DNA of 64,000 nucleotides from Excoecaria cochinchinensis. Its lineage: Eukaryota > Streptophyta > Magnoliopsida > Malpighiales > Euphorbiaceae. Below are positions 1-11,650 of the stretch, piece after piece. Location: contig CANTUQ010000060.1 of the NCBI GenBank assembly GCA_947683425.1, positions 1,488,001-1,552,000 of the forward strand. The letters are read 5' to 3'. The notes under the pieces were generated by a model. It was not told the origin of the DNA, did not search any database, and was given only the letters and a program-made list of their open reading frames with translations. Every line of letters starts with the position of its first letter. Position 1 is the stretch's first letter. The position numbers and the translations under genes are program-made.

Positions 1-700
1 GATCTGGAAGCTAAAGACAACCTAAGCTTCCAATTACACAATACCAGAAATAAAAGAGTAAATGTACAGGACTTCGTACATTAATTAATGATTTTTTTTT
101 ATCAAACTGAAAATTGTTATGTTAAGTAGGATGGAGAAAATAATAACCTAATTTAATATCTTTCCATTTATATGCTTCACGTGGGGTGGTTGATGACAAT
201 TAATTTTTTTAATATTATATTATTTTCTCCGTTCCTTATTATTTATCAATTTTTATTATTTTTACGAGAATTAAGAAATACTAATTAGACTTAAATTTAA
301 GATAAAATTGAATATTTTAATAAATAAATTTAAATATTAATTTAGTTTTTACAGCAATAAATATAAAATGAATGGCGTAATTAGTAAATTAGAGCTAAAA
401 TTATGTTTTGTATCAATAAAATATATTTATTTTTTAAAATTGTATTAGAATAGAAGTGGAACTATATACATGTAAAAAATAAATTGAAAGAATTAAGAAA
501 ATGTTTTAATTTTTTTATATGAAAAATAATTGTTTAGAGAATAAATATTAATTATTTAGAATATTTAATAAAATAAGGGATAAGAGTATAAGACCCAATA
601 TCAAATAAAGAATAATGCATTTTTCCATTATAAAGTGATGAAAACAGTTGAAAGAAAAAAAATAAACAAATATTTTCAAAAGAAAGAATAAATAAAATCA
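1..700. other. AT-rich upstream region of the Rab gene
   Basis: AT-rich sequence without a credible coding frame. It presumably holds the distal and core promoter of the downstream Rab gene. A TATA-like TTATAAAG lies near 628-635, and a CT-rich tract typical of plant leaders follows at about 701-748. No transposon boundary was recognised here. Confidence 0.4.
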
Positions 701-749
701 CCATCTCTCATCGTCTCCATCTATTCTCTCTCTGTCTCTCTCTTTTTCT

Positions 750-1126
750 ATGTAACAAACGCTGATTATGCAATGAAGGACATTACCATCAATGAACTAA
801 TCTCCTTCATCCATGTTGGGCTCTGCATCTTCTAACAATCCCGAAACGACACCGTCGTCTATTTCATCCACCCCGACCAAATATCAGCTCCAGAAAATCC
901 CGATTCCAAGTCGTCATTTTCATGAAACCTCTGAATTTTCTAATTTCCTATTGTTTTTTCTTTCTCGCCCATGTTTTTATTCATCTGAATATTACGAATT
1001 TATCAGATGTTAATGCATTGTAGATTGGAGAAGGCATTTAGGAGTGGGATTTATTTAATTTTATTTTTTTTGAAAATGTCAAATTATGTAGATTTCCATC
1101 AATTATCATATGTTAATGCATTGTAG
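750..1126 (+). promoter_or_regulatory. uORF-rich leader of the Rab gene
   Basis: Several upstream AUGs precede the Rab start at 1180. They are a start-stop ATGTAA at 750-755, ATG-CAA-TGA at 768-776, a 20-codon frame at 773-835, a 66-codon frame at 813-1013, and a 16-codon frame at 1076-1126. The last one begins with the same codons as the Rab protein (MSNYVDF) because the start region is duplicated. If the transcript contains this whole stretch, translation of the Rab would be strongly dampened or depend on reinitiation. Alternatively part of the stretch is a 5'UTR intron; TTGTAG motifs at about 1021 and 1126 could act as 3' splice sites. The frames are seen directly; the regulatory role is inference. 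Confidence 0.4.
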
Positions 1127-1207
1127 ATAGGGAAAGGAATTTAGGAGTGGGATTTGATTTTTTTTTTTTTTTTTTGAAAATGTCAAATTATGTAGATTTC
1201 AATCAAA
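1001..1207 (+). repeat. about 103-bp tandem duplication spanning the Rab start codon
   Basis: Two adjacent copies (about 1001-1103 and 1104-1207) share TATCA(G/T)ATGTTAATGCATTGTAG, then GGAGTGGGATTT, a T-rich run, and GAAAATGTCAAATTATGTAGATTTC. The first copy diverges after the seventh codon and hits a stop at 1124-1126. The second copy leads into the real reading frame. Confidence 0.8.
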
Positions 1208-3231
1208 AGATTGATTATGTATTTAAAGTTGTATTGATTGGAGATTCAGCAGTTGGGAAATCTCAGCTTTTAGCAAGATTTGCTAGAAATGAATTCTGTG
1301 TGGATTCAAAAGCCACCATTGGTGTTGAATTCCAGACCAAAACCCTTTCTATTGATAACAAGACTGTTAAGGCTCAAATTTGGGACACTGCTGGCCAAGA
1401 AAGGTATGCCTTTTAACTATGCTTTCAATCATATATTTCGTTCTCTTGCATTCATTGAAATATGTGATGAAATTGGATTATATATGGTCATTACTTGATA
1501 AAATTGGTATATGTTGGAGTTAATGGCTTTTAGTGAGATGACAATAACGACAATTAGAGTAGCGAGGAGGATGTAATGTTTCCTTGTTTTCTGTGATGTA
1601 AGCTTTTTCAAGGAACAGAAAGAATAGGAAGAACAATTAAGGGATTGAACAGTTTATGCTTGGAATTAATTTTGCCGTTAAGGCTTTTAGTCATGTATTG
1701 TTTTGATAATTGAGGGAGGGGATTTAATTTACATAGGTGAGATTCAAACTCCAGCATTCACTCCTGTAATAGTCGGGTAGGGTGACTGAGAAGAAGTGGG
1801 AGTTAATGGTTGTGCTCATTCTTGGATATGCTCGATTGTAAATCTAATTCTTTGGATCCTTGTAATGAAGTGGGATTGCTACTGCTTAGTTGATGCTGAC
1901 ATACAAGGATTGAGCCTTTTAGCAGTTGCGTCAAATTGAAAAGTTTTAGTTCATCTAGCTTGGACAAAAAAGATTAGCCCATTTTAGGCACAGTTAAAAT
2001 AGAAAAAGAGGAAAAAAAATGGAATATAATAAGTTAAGCCCTATCCAAAGGCATTCAAATAGCATAAGCCATAGATATGCAGATCGTGCAATCTTTCTCT
2101 TAGTATATGCCCTCCTTCCTTCTCTCAAATATCCAATTACTACCCACTTTTAAGTTTCATTCTATAGTTGTTGAGCTTGGATTGGTTTCTTTCTAGCTGT
2201 ACATTGGTTCTGTTTAGATTTATGGCTGAACTATAGCATGATGTTTGCCTTATTTCAGCATCATCACTCTTCTAGTCCTTTTCTGGTGTGACTAAAATCA
2301 ATTAACTTTTTCATTTTCTCATTTCCTGATGAATAGTCCTGCTTTCTTCTTCATTGGATTGCTGATATGAATTTGTTTGGTGATTCATATTCTGAGAATG
2401 TGCTCTTTTTGCTTATCTGTCGTATATACATTAGAAGAGAACCTTGTTTGTGCTTTTTCCTGGCCCTTTTCACTCAACCTTCTTAAAGAGTATCATCTTG
2501 TAGGAGAACTGCCACTGCGTTCTTGATTTCATTGTTTGGATGTGATAATATATGCACATCCGTGGAACTTCATATCAATTGCCAATGAATAACAATTGTG
2601 CAGCATCGTCAATTTGTTATCAGTCTTATTCTTGTTTATTTTTATGTTGAAATGAAGGACTTGCATACCACAATAAAAATATGTTAATTTAGGCATACTA
2701 TTACGGTGAACTCAGGCATGCCGCAATTTCATTTCCTATGTTTGCTAAATTCATGCATACTAATCTGAATCATTTTATATTTTCAGGTATAGAGCAGTGA
2801 CAAGTGCATACTACAGAGGAGCAGTTGGTGCAATGTTAGTATATGACATGTCGAAACGCCAATCCTTTGATCATATGGCAAGGTGGCTAGAAGAATTAAG
2901 GGGACATGCGGATAAGAACATTGTAATCATGCTCATAGGCAACAAGAGTGACTTAGGAAGTCTTAGAGCAGTGCCAGTAGAAGATGCCCAAGAATTTGCC
3001 CAAAGAGAGAACCTATTTTTTATGGAGACATCGGCTCTTGAAGCAACGAATGTTGAAACTGCCTTTTTGACAATATTAACAGAGATATATCGTGTAATTA
3101 GTAAGAAAGCTCTTACTGCTGGTGATGGGGATGGTAATAGTACAGCTGGCCTTTTAAAGGGAACAAGGATCATAGTTCCAGGTCAAGAACAAAATGCTAC
3201 AAAGAGAGGTGGTTGCTGCAAGTCATCCTAA
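1180..3231 (+). CDS. RABA4: Rab GTPase, RABA4 (Rab11-like) subfamily
   Basis: Two exons, 1180-1403 and 2787-3231, joined by a GT-AG intron (1404-2786) that splits the arginine codon after GQE. The product is 222 residues, the usual length for the family. Visible G-boxes are the P-loop GDSAVGKS (21-28), switch I with TIGVEF (46-51), WDTAGQE (68-74, catalytic Gln73), NKSD (127-130) and ETSAL (155-159). The tail ends in CCKSS with Cys218 and Cys219 for double geranylgeranylation. The sequence GKSQLLARFARNEF after the P-loop points to RABA4 rather than RABA2. In other plants RABA4 proteins act at the trans-Golgi network in polarised secretion of cell-wall cargo. The ATG at 1180 is chosen because an in-frame ATG at 1147 would only add a poly-Phe run encoded by a T-tract. 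All key residues are intact, so the gene is probably functional. Confidence 0.92.
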
Positions 3232-5292
3232 TTTGAACTTACAATTTGTTTATTTATTCATTTATTTATTATTTTATGAAAAGTATTGTTTTTTAGGCTC
3301 CATTGTTCTGAACAAATTCATATATTCTTTTAGAAAATTAGACATAAACTTTGTTGGATGATTAGGGAAAGGCTGTCATATGTTATTGACATTTGAGAAC
3401 GTTTATAAATCACATTATTTATATAAAAAAAAAAAAAAAAAACCATACATAAGTCGTTAAAAAAGAGAACGTTTTTCTACCAAAAACCCATAAGTAAATA
3501 AAAAAATAAATTGTTAATTTCGATTTTGAGATATTTGTTATTGGACCTTGTCACTGGGAGGCCTCTCATAAACTTGGCCATCAAATTCTAACCCAATTAT
3601 CCAAACAAATATAACACTACCCAGTAGGCATGTTCTCTTAAAGTATATAAAGCGAATTTAGAGGGGCAAGTAAAATATTCTTTAATACACTGCAAATCTT
3701 TACTGCATCAAAATTTACAACCACGATTATAAGAAATTTATTCACATCAAGTGCAATTTTTTTTTTTAAATATTAAAATCAGTACATATTTGTTATTTAA
3801 ATTTATTTTTTAAATATATTAAAATATTAAAAATTATACATATTTAATTTTGCGAGTATAAATATAGATATTTTTATTAATGGTTAATATAAAAATATGA
3901 TTCACATTTATCTCGAATTATTGAGATGATTCACATTTACTCCTCAAAGTATTGAATAAAAGTAAATCTGTACCATTTTAATAACTTGAGCGGTTGTTTT
4001 TAAAAAAAAAATTCAGAAGAATATATGTACTATTTTTAATAATTTAAGAGGAAATTCAAACTTTATTATTAAAAAATAAATAATTCATTTAAATATTTTG
4101 GTGATATTAATTTTTTAAAAAATAAAAGTAATTTTTAATTTTTTTTAATTGAGTGCATATTTTTTAAAAAGATGAAATTACAAGAGTTTAAATTTTTTTA
4201 TAATTGGGTAGGGTTAATACGGCGAGCTACGCTCCTTAAGTTAAATGTAATTTTTTTCTTTTTTCTATACCTAACTCTTCAATACTTTATTATTCTTTAA
4301 AATGCATAATAGATTAAAATGCTCTCTGTTACTATTACATAAAAATCTTTTACTTTGCCACTATTTATTTATTTTTTTTCTCTATTTAACTCTTTAATAC
4401 TTTTTTGCTTAATTTTTTTTTTCTAATAATATGTGTTGTTTTACCTAAAGATAGCAATGGGTATAATTTTTTCGATTATCTAACTCTGCCCAATTCTAAT
4501 CAGACAGATTAAGATAGTGAATACATGAGTTTGATTAGCAATTTCACTACTCGTGAAGAATTCATATAAGATTTGAATTTAAATTTTTAGATTTTCATTA
4601 CTTGAACCGAGGTAGTCTTTTTAATTATTTTTAATAGATATTGATAATGTGTGGATTTAATTTGATTTATCTTAATATTTATACATGTAGTTCCATTATA
4701 AATTTGTTATTTTTATTTATTTTGATTTTGTATTTGCTTTTTTATTATTTTTGGAAGAATATTAATAAATTGGTACTTAAATAGATATAGGATGATATAA
4801 GGCTAATAGTAATCGAATTTGGGATGATTTAAATATCTTAAGTTTGAAAATAGATATGATATTGTGAAATGTGAATTACCATATTAAAATATTTTATGGA
4901 TTCACCCTGTGTATAAATAAGAGAAATTCGATGTTTTGTTTAAGTTGGAGTTTGAGAAATGCATGTGAATCCAAGCTTTGTTCGGATTATAGGCCTTCCA
5001 TCTTTTCTATCTTTTTGTTAACCAACCTAAAAATCACTAAATAAATTGTACAGTCCAAATTTAACTATTTTAATAATTCACAATTTAAAGAAAACTTAAT
5101 CAAGTAGCAATTAAATTTTATTTCTAAAATTAATTATTGACTTGCTCGCTTCTCCTAAAATTAATTAGAAACTTTTGGGTTCAATAGGAATTTTACTTGT
5201 GTTTTTTGTTTTCTACGTTGTGAAACGATGATCTCTTTTCAAATGGTTAAAAATGGAAATCAAAATTAATGTAATAAGGAGAATCGATAAAC
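3232..5292. other. intergenic region, nothing recognised
   Basis: 3' flank of the Rab gene followed by AT-rich sequence with homopolymer A/T runs (for example A-tract 3427-3443). No frame longer than about 60 codons and no repeat structure was identified. Confidence 0.5.
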
Positions 5293-5295
5293 CAA

Positions 5296-6741
5296 CACTA
5301 CAAGAAAATGGTGAATTAGCGACAAAATTCCGTCGCTAATCCATATTAGCGATGGAATTTCGCTTCGAAAACTTCCGTCGCAATTTTGGTCGTTGCTAAA
5401 TTTAGCGACGGAAAATCATTTTTCGTCGCTAATTTACATGTTTTGTCGCTAATTTTGAGACGGAAACACATGTTCTGTCGCTAATATAGCGATGGAATAG
5501 TGGATTCCGTCGCTAAATTAATGAAATTTTTATTTTGTTTTAATTTTTTAATTTTTTTTTAATTTTTAAATGATATAATCATTAAAATATAATCATCAAT
5601 ATTATAAAAATTATAATTGACAAAAATAATATAATTAAAAATATATTAATTAAAATAAAAAAATGTAACAATAATGTATTTCAACTAAACGTGCTACAGA
5701 TAACAAATTTTTTATAACTAATTAATTCGATAAAGATATCGTTATAACTAATCTAAATTCACAAAAAACTACACTGTATCTCCAACAATATTTGTTAATG
5801 TCGTAATCTGAACTCTTGCTTGTTCAGTATTCCGTGTTCAGGATGCCATCGATGAGCCCAAACTCCATAGCTCGAACTTCAGCACCTTCATATGTAGAAG
5901 CAAGAAAAACTGCCTTCCAGTTGCATGTAATCTACAGAAAATGTGATGCTCGTTAAGTATAACAATTATGTCATCAGAACTCAATTTTACACTTCCAAGC
6001 CTAAACTTATATCATAAAATTCTCAATCAAGATGAGAAACACAATTGGCATAAACTACATCTAAAATCAACTCTAACAACAAGCAATTCAATTCTTTACC
6101 AATTAATACTCATGAACTTGCCACATTTCATTCAACTTTAAAGATTTAGCCGTCTAGTAAAGTAAAGCATGATCAACATTTTCACTCACTTACTAACCAT
6201 ACATGCGTCACATATTAAATTAATCGAGCAACTCCATTCTTTATATAGGGAAATTTTAGCGACGGGAGGAAGCTTCCGTTGCTAAATAGCGACGGAAGGA
6301 TTCTTTCGCCGCTAAATAACGACGATGTCACTAAATAGCGACGGTATGTACCATCCGTCGCTAAAAATAGCGACGGTACATACAAACTGTCGCTCTTTAG
6401 CGACAGTCTCTATTATCCATCGCTATTCAGCGATGGTAATTACAAAACGTCGCTATTTTTAGCGATGGTATTTCCATTCCGTCGCTAAAATTCGTAGCAA
6501 TTTTTCGCGATACTGGTTTGCGCCTATTTTGGTGACGGAATATTTTTTCCGTCTCTAAATTATGTCCCTAAAATGGAAGAAAATCAGTCCTGCCACTTTT
6601 AGCGACGATATTTTCATTATGTTGCTAAATTAAAATATTTGCTACCAAATTAGAGATGAAATTTCATTTTCGTCGCAAATTAGAGACAGAAACCATTCCG
6701 TCGCTAAAATTTGGTCGCTATGCTCTCATTTTCTTGTAGTG
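5296..6741. mobile_element. non-autonomous CACTA (En/Spm) transposon, complete
   Basis: The element starts CACTACAAGAAAATG and ends CATTTTCTTGTAGTG, a 13-15 bp terminal inverted repeat. It is flanked by the 3-bp duplication CAA at 5293-5295 and 6742-6744. Both flanks are packed with short direct and inverted copies of TAGCGACGGAA / TTCCGTCGCTA (about 5315-5515 and 6250-6720). Subterminal repeats of this kind are the transposase-binding region in CACTA elements. At 1,446 bp it has no transposase and would have to be mobilised in trans. Its core (about 5520-6245) is unrelated AT-rich sequence with a captured exon-like fragment. Confidence 0.9.
5824..5909 (-). pseudogene. ClpP-like terminal exon fragment inside the CACTA element
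   Basis: On the minus strand, an AG acceptor at 5910-5911 is followed by 28 codons ending AMEFGLIDGILNTEY and a TGA stop. The GLIDGIL motif near a C-terminus resembles the end of ClpP/ClpR proteolytic subunits of the plastid Clp protease. The segment is too short to be a gene and sits between the two CACTA subterminal repeat blocks, so it is best read as host sequence captured by the transposon. The family match is from memory of the motif and is tentative; chance similarity is possible. Confidence 0.35.
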
Positions 6742-6744
6742 CAA

Positions 6745-7790
6745 TAAATAGGTGTGAGAAAAAAAAAATAGAAATTTGATTAGCCGTAAAATTGATTTGT
6801 TTTTTTTTGGTTAATGAATTTGGTTTTGATTTTTATTTTTAAGATTTTCGGGTTTTGAATACTGGTTAACTATTAGTCCACAGTTAATATATATATATAT
6901 ATGTTAAGAATTTTTTTTATTTCTCTCTAAAATTTATATGCAGTAATAATTTAAACTTTAAAGTATATTTAAATAAAACTTTTTATTTTTATATCTCAAT
7001 TGTTTATATTTCTTTATAAAATTTATATAATACTTTAAAATATATTTAAATTATATCATTCTATTTAATTATATAGAATAATACTTATATGAAGTAATCA
7101 ATTAATTTATATATATATTAGTATCTATGTATTATTTGATAACATTTAATTATATTTTCTTATATTTTATAATGTATGTTTTTACGTTTAATTTGTTCAA
7201 AATTGTTCTTTGAACTAGAATTAAGTATTATAATTTTCAACAAATATCAAATTCACTTTATAATATTAGCTATTAAATTATTAAATGATTAACCATAAAA
7301 AAATGGAACATAAATTTTAGCTAGTATATTATATTTGTTTTATAATTTTTATTTTGAATATTTGAAATTAAATTGAACTTTATATATATTTTTTTTCAAT
7401 AATTGTATGCTAAAAGTTTTAGTGGTAGCAAAAAATTATTGATTAAACAAATCAAAAAAATTGAAATCAATGGCTAATTTACCAAATGTAACAGATAAGT
7501 TAATCATTAATAATTTTTAAAAATTAATATTAATAGATTATTTAATTTTTTTTCTTTAATTAGTGCATACTCACCCTTACCAATAATTATTAGATTTATA
7601 TTTTGAATTTTCCAAAAAATTAGTTTGGATCAATGGAATTAACAAGATGCTCAAATTTGCACCAGAAAAGATAAAGGTTTATAACGTTGTAAACTACGGA
7701 GACAGAGGGATCGCATATTCCACAAGACGAGGATTAAATAGTAATTTCAAATCGAGCGCCTAAACCCGAAATTTGAATTTCGAGCAGCTA
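6745..7790. other. AT-rich intergenic region
   Basis: Very AT-rich, with a short (AT)n near 6886-6903 and no coding potential. Nothing else recognised. Confidence 0.5.
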
Positions 7791-7791
7791 A

Positions 7792-7797
7792 CACGTG
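7792..7797 (+). promoter_or_regulatory. G-box (CACGTG) upstream of the POLYCHOME-like gene
   Basis: A palindromic CACGTG core in the proximal upstream region, about 290 bp before the ATG. In plants this binds bHLH and bZIP factors. Function here is inferred from the motif alone. Confidence 0.3.
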
Positions 7798-7961
7798 CCA
7801 CGCATTTCGTTTTGTAGCCCCTTAATTCTAACCTATAAGGCCGCCCAAATTTCATTTTGAAAAATTTGCCATTTTGCTTCCCTCAAACTTTACCTTTCTC
7901 CTTTCTTTAATCAAATTCTCTGCAGTGAAAACCTCTCCAATCAACAACAATACTTTTAAAG

Positions 7962-8063
7962 GTAACAATATCTTTTCTTCTTCTTCCTTCTTCATGGATC
8001 TCTTCTTCTAACTTTCATCTCAAGATTTTGATTCTTTGCTCATTTGTTTAATACTCTTTTTAG
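7962..8063 (+). other. predicted 5'UTR intron of the POLYCHOME-like gene
   Basis: AAAG|GTAACA at 7961/7962 and a pyrimidine-rich tract ending TTTTTAG at 8063 frame a 102-bp intron that ends 16 bases before the start codon. Predicted from splice motifs only. Confidence 0.5.
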
Positions 8064-8079
8064 TTGAAAACGATCGAAA

Positions 8080-9776
8080 ATGCCGGAATCTAGAGACAGA
8101 TTGTCAAGGCCTATTGATATTGCCGCTTTATATGCTCGTAGACGATCAGCTATTCTTAACGGCGTTTACCAAGACCTGCCCGAACTCGACAGAGCTCTGG
8201 CTACTCCGATCCTTCGGCCATCCGCGGCGAGTCCTGCCGGCCGTGGTAGGGGTAATCTGGGGACTCCAAGGAACATGACTGCCGGAGGGCGAAATATGTT
8301 TGGAACGCCCACTAGAGGAAGAGAGAATGCGGCGATTGGGAGAGCAAGGCGAGGAAATGCTAATGGAAGAGGTCGTGCATCGAACAGTCCATTACCTTAT
8401 TGGTACCCTAGGACACCTCTTCGAGACATCACTGCGATAGTTCGGGTAATGTTTTATTTTGATTGAACTGCATTTTGTTTTAAGTTTCAATATGCTATGT
8501 TGATTCTTTTTTTTTTTTCCTTTTTTGTCTACGTTTTTTTATAGAAGGAAATGTACTGATTCGATATGTAGGTTGATCAATTTTGGTGAATTTTCGTGAC
8601 CTAGGGTTTAAGATTGTTGATTAACATCCGCTTGTGTTTTCTGACTCTGCCCAACCGTTAGTTAATATTGGTCTTGGTTGTGTTTGATTATATAGGATTA
8701 TCCATTGTTAATGGTGATTGTGTTTGTTGTGCTGATTGGTCTTGATTGTGTTTGATTATATAGAATTATCCCTGGTTTAGTGCTGAGATTAACCATGTCG
8801 TTTTTGTTGGATAATTGGAATTTGTTAATTCGATCTATTGGTACCTGAACTAAGTTGGATTTCAAGTAATCGTTTTTTCATTAGTTTCTTATGAAAGCAT
8901 GCTTAATATTTTAATATAATTCATAAAATCTTTTGTTTATTCTCAATGGTATCTTTTTCATGTTTTTGCTCGTATCAATTTGGTTTGGTGACTCTTTACT
9001 GTTATACCTGCGAGTTAAAAAGATAAATAATTTCATTGTTGTTCTGGATTTGGTCGTTCTCTATTAAGGGAAATCTGAATTGTTATGAAAATCTGCATCA
9101 TGTGTTCAAACCAAATGGGTGCTGTCCTTAATATCATTTGCGTATTGCTGGTCTGGTGCTCAACTTGAGCACCCAAGCCATATGACTATCAGATAGCCTT
9201 TTTGACAATGTCAGTTTGTAGAGTGCCAATGCACTGCCTTATCTTCCTAAGTATCTGTTATGAGAGAATGTCTTGATCCTCATTTCATCCAGAGTTTTTT
9301 ATTAGTCGGTATGCGAACTAAACTTTCTGAAGAGGATGCAGCTATGCTCCTTTTACTTGTTATCTTATTCTGGAGTAAATCCTGGTCAGGCAATGGAAAG
9401 GAGAAGGCAACTTTTGGGAGGAAGTAGGGTCCAAGAAATTGAGAGCCCGATGCCCATTGCTTCTGGGGTTGTGGACTCAGCTGAACCATCACCGGCTGCT
9501 CATCTCGAGCACAGTAACACTTTTTTGTCCCCAGTTCCAAGTACTGCGTTGAAGCGCTGTCCACCAACTGCAAGCAAAGTACCAAAAATCCTTCTTAATG
9601 TTGCACATAAAGCCTCTGAAGATTCAGAGTTCATCACTCCGCAGAAGAAACTGTTGAACTCCATTGACACAGTGGAGAAAGAAGTGATGGCAGAATTGGG
9701 GAGACTGAAGAGGACTGCAACCGCCAAGAAAGCAGAAAGAGACAAAAAAGTGCGAACTCTTATGTCATTGAGGTAA
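8080..9776 (+). CDS. UVI4: POLYCHOME / UVI4-like inhibitor of the APC/C
   Basis: Two coding exons, 8080-8445 and 9390-9776, joined in phase 0 so that ITAIVR runs into AMERRRQLL. The product is 250 residues, close to the roughly 243 of Arabidopsis UVI4/POLYCHOME and its paralogue OSD1/GIG1. These plant-specific proteins restrain the anaphase-promoting complex through CDH1/FZR or CDC20 activators, controlling endoreduplication and, for OSD1, meiotic exit. Visible marks are the conserved start MPESRDRLSR with an RxxL D-box-like element (residues 5-8), a basic Gly-Arg-rich middle with the GxEN box GREN (80-83), and a Lys-rich C-terminal helix ending MSLR. The family's usual C-terminal tail is Met-Arg; here it is Leu-Arg. 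Assignment to UVI4 rather than OSD1 is a judgement. No disruptions are seen. Confidence 0.82.
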
Positions 9777-10674
9777 TCGATCATCTTCTGATGATGTTTT
9801 CTCCTCGCTAGAATGAAAAGTAGGAGAAGGTGGAACAGCCAGACAGGGTCAAACCACCTACTGTGCAGTGAGATCGATCATCCTCTGGTGATGTCCTTGT
9901 GCACTGAGATTGATCATCTATTGATGATATTTTAAAGGAGTCTCGAACTTGAATTAGCAGAGGCTCTTAATTTCTTGATTTTTTTTACTGGGTTGCCTGC
10001 CATTCACTTCTCGCTGAGGATCTTGGTGGATGAATTGGAAGTTCCGCTAGCAAGATACACCATTGATGAAGATCTTAGTGAAGGATTGGTGGCAATCTTC
10101 TTATTCATGTTTCCCTCATTTCTCTTGAAGGGATTTTGCTTGTTTACCTTCATTGTAGGATGAAGTACTTAGGATTCTTGTCCAGTGTATATAAAGGGTA
10201 GTTTTCAGTCTCCAATACAGTTTACTCCAGATTTGACATTGTAGCTCTATTCATTTTCAACTAGTATATGATATGGAAACATCAATTCTGACCATTTGAA
10301 TTCTTATACATAATGTTCTCAGATTGATGTGTATAAGTAATATGACAACAAAAAGATATAGTGATGTAGAATTCAGATTTGCCTGCCGAATCTATCTTTC
10401 AATATCTATCATTCTAAAAGACTGCTTATTATATGCAGTCTATGCAACAGCGTAACAGTGGTTCGTTACTCGTTAGATGCTACAGATGTTACTTTACTTG
10501 GATATAATAAAGGATATGATACTGAGCGCGGTTCATTGTTGGAATATGATGTGTATCATTGGATTACAAACTATACATATCTTACAATGCACTTGTCCAC
10601 TGCGCACCTAGTGGGACAAAGATAAAATTAGGATTTTTTTGAAAAAATATTTTCGAATAATATCTTTGTCCCCA
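9777..10674. other. 3' flank of the POLYCHOME-like gene
   Basis: Probable 3'UTR with three loose repeats of GATCATC-(T)CTGATGAT at about 9779-9930. A small foldback follows at about 10608-10680, where CACCTAGTGGGACAAAGATA is nearly complementary to TATCTTTGTCCCCACCTAG. No further gene seen. Confidence 0.4.
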
Positions 10675-11334
10675 CCTAGTAGCAATGTTTTAAAAATTGG
10701 GTTGATGCAGCTGGTCGAATCAGTTCAATCCCGAATTAGTAAGAAAATTGGTTTTGATTCAATATGAAAATTGGAATATGTAAGAACTCGGTTTGAATTG
10801 GAAAAAATCTAGTTGGACAGAAAAAAATTTAATAAACCCTAAATTTTTAAAATATATTTTTATAATTCGGGTTAATAACTGTTGAATATTGTTTAATAAA
10901 AAATTTATATTTGATGATAAAATCAATTCATATTAACATTAAACTTGATAAAATTGAAATTATGTGAAATTGTTTCCATTATATTTTTATTTTATATTTT
11001 TTAGATATTGAATAACTAAATAATTTAAACGTAATGAAATATTAAGAAGGAAATGAAGATGAATATGATAATTATAAAAATAATATCTTTAGGTAATTTT
11101 AAAAAATAAATTTTACAATTGAAATTAAAATTAAAAAATTTATAAATTTAAAAATGCATTTTCCTTATAAATCCGAATATTTAATAGAGAAATCTAATTG
11201 TAGTGTTTAATTTTTTAATATTATTGCTAAAAAAGTAGTAAAATAAAGAGACTTTTTTATGTTTAATGCATTTTGACAAAATAATTGGATTGTTGGTGTG
11301 TTTTGGGAACTAATTAGGGGGTTGGGGTTCGCAT

Positions 11335-11551
11335 CATTTTCGCAGCTACATGTTGCGGAAATAGAAGAATGGGCCCACTGGTTAAAGAATTTTTCCATGT
11401 CAATTTCCGCAAGGTAGAGTTGCGGAAATAGCATTGGGGGCCCACAATATAGTGAAAAATGCACAGGAATGGGTGATAATTGAAGTTTAATTTCTGTAGG
11501 ACTGACCTACGAAAATGGGCACCTGATTCTGCGGTTTGGTATTGCAGAAAT
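11335..11551. repeat. subterminal palindromic motifs of the MULE (left)
   Basis: Four imperfect palindromes of the form TTTCGCA-(N5-10)-TTGCGGAAAT at about 11337-11362, 11402-11430, 11490-11516 and 11526-11551. Related copies occur at the other end, about 19103-19128 and 46738-46763. Repeated palindromes near the termini are candidate transposase-binding or hairpin sites. Confidence 0.65.
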
Positions 11552-11612
11552 AGACATTTTTCCCCTTTCTCCCGGTGAATTATGGCGACATTAACAAAAG
11601 TATAGTTATCGA

Positions 11613-11617
<5 letters not shown>

Positions 11618-11646
<29 letters not shown>
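11618..11646. repeat. (TA)n microsatellite
   Basis: About 14 TA units in the left subterminal part of the MULE. Confidence 0.8.

Positions 11647-11650
<4 letters not shown>

Noticed and set aside
813..1013. 66-codon frame as a separate small protein gene
   Set aside because: It lies in the Rab leader with no recognised domain and ends just before the duplicated start region; treated as a uORF.
5296..6741. Regularly spaced GCGACGG repeats as a CRISPR-like array
   Set aside because: Plant DNA, repeats in both orientations with irregular spacing, and enclosed by CACTA termini with a TSD; they are subterminal transposon repeats.
8036..8278. Overlapping 80-codon frame in the POLYCHOME-like exon
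   Set aside because: Shadow frame; the frame starting at 8080 has the conserved family sequence and splices in phase to the second exon.
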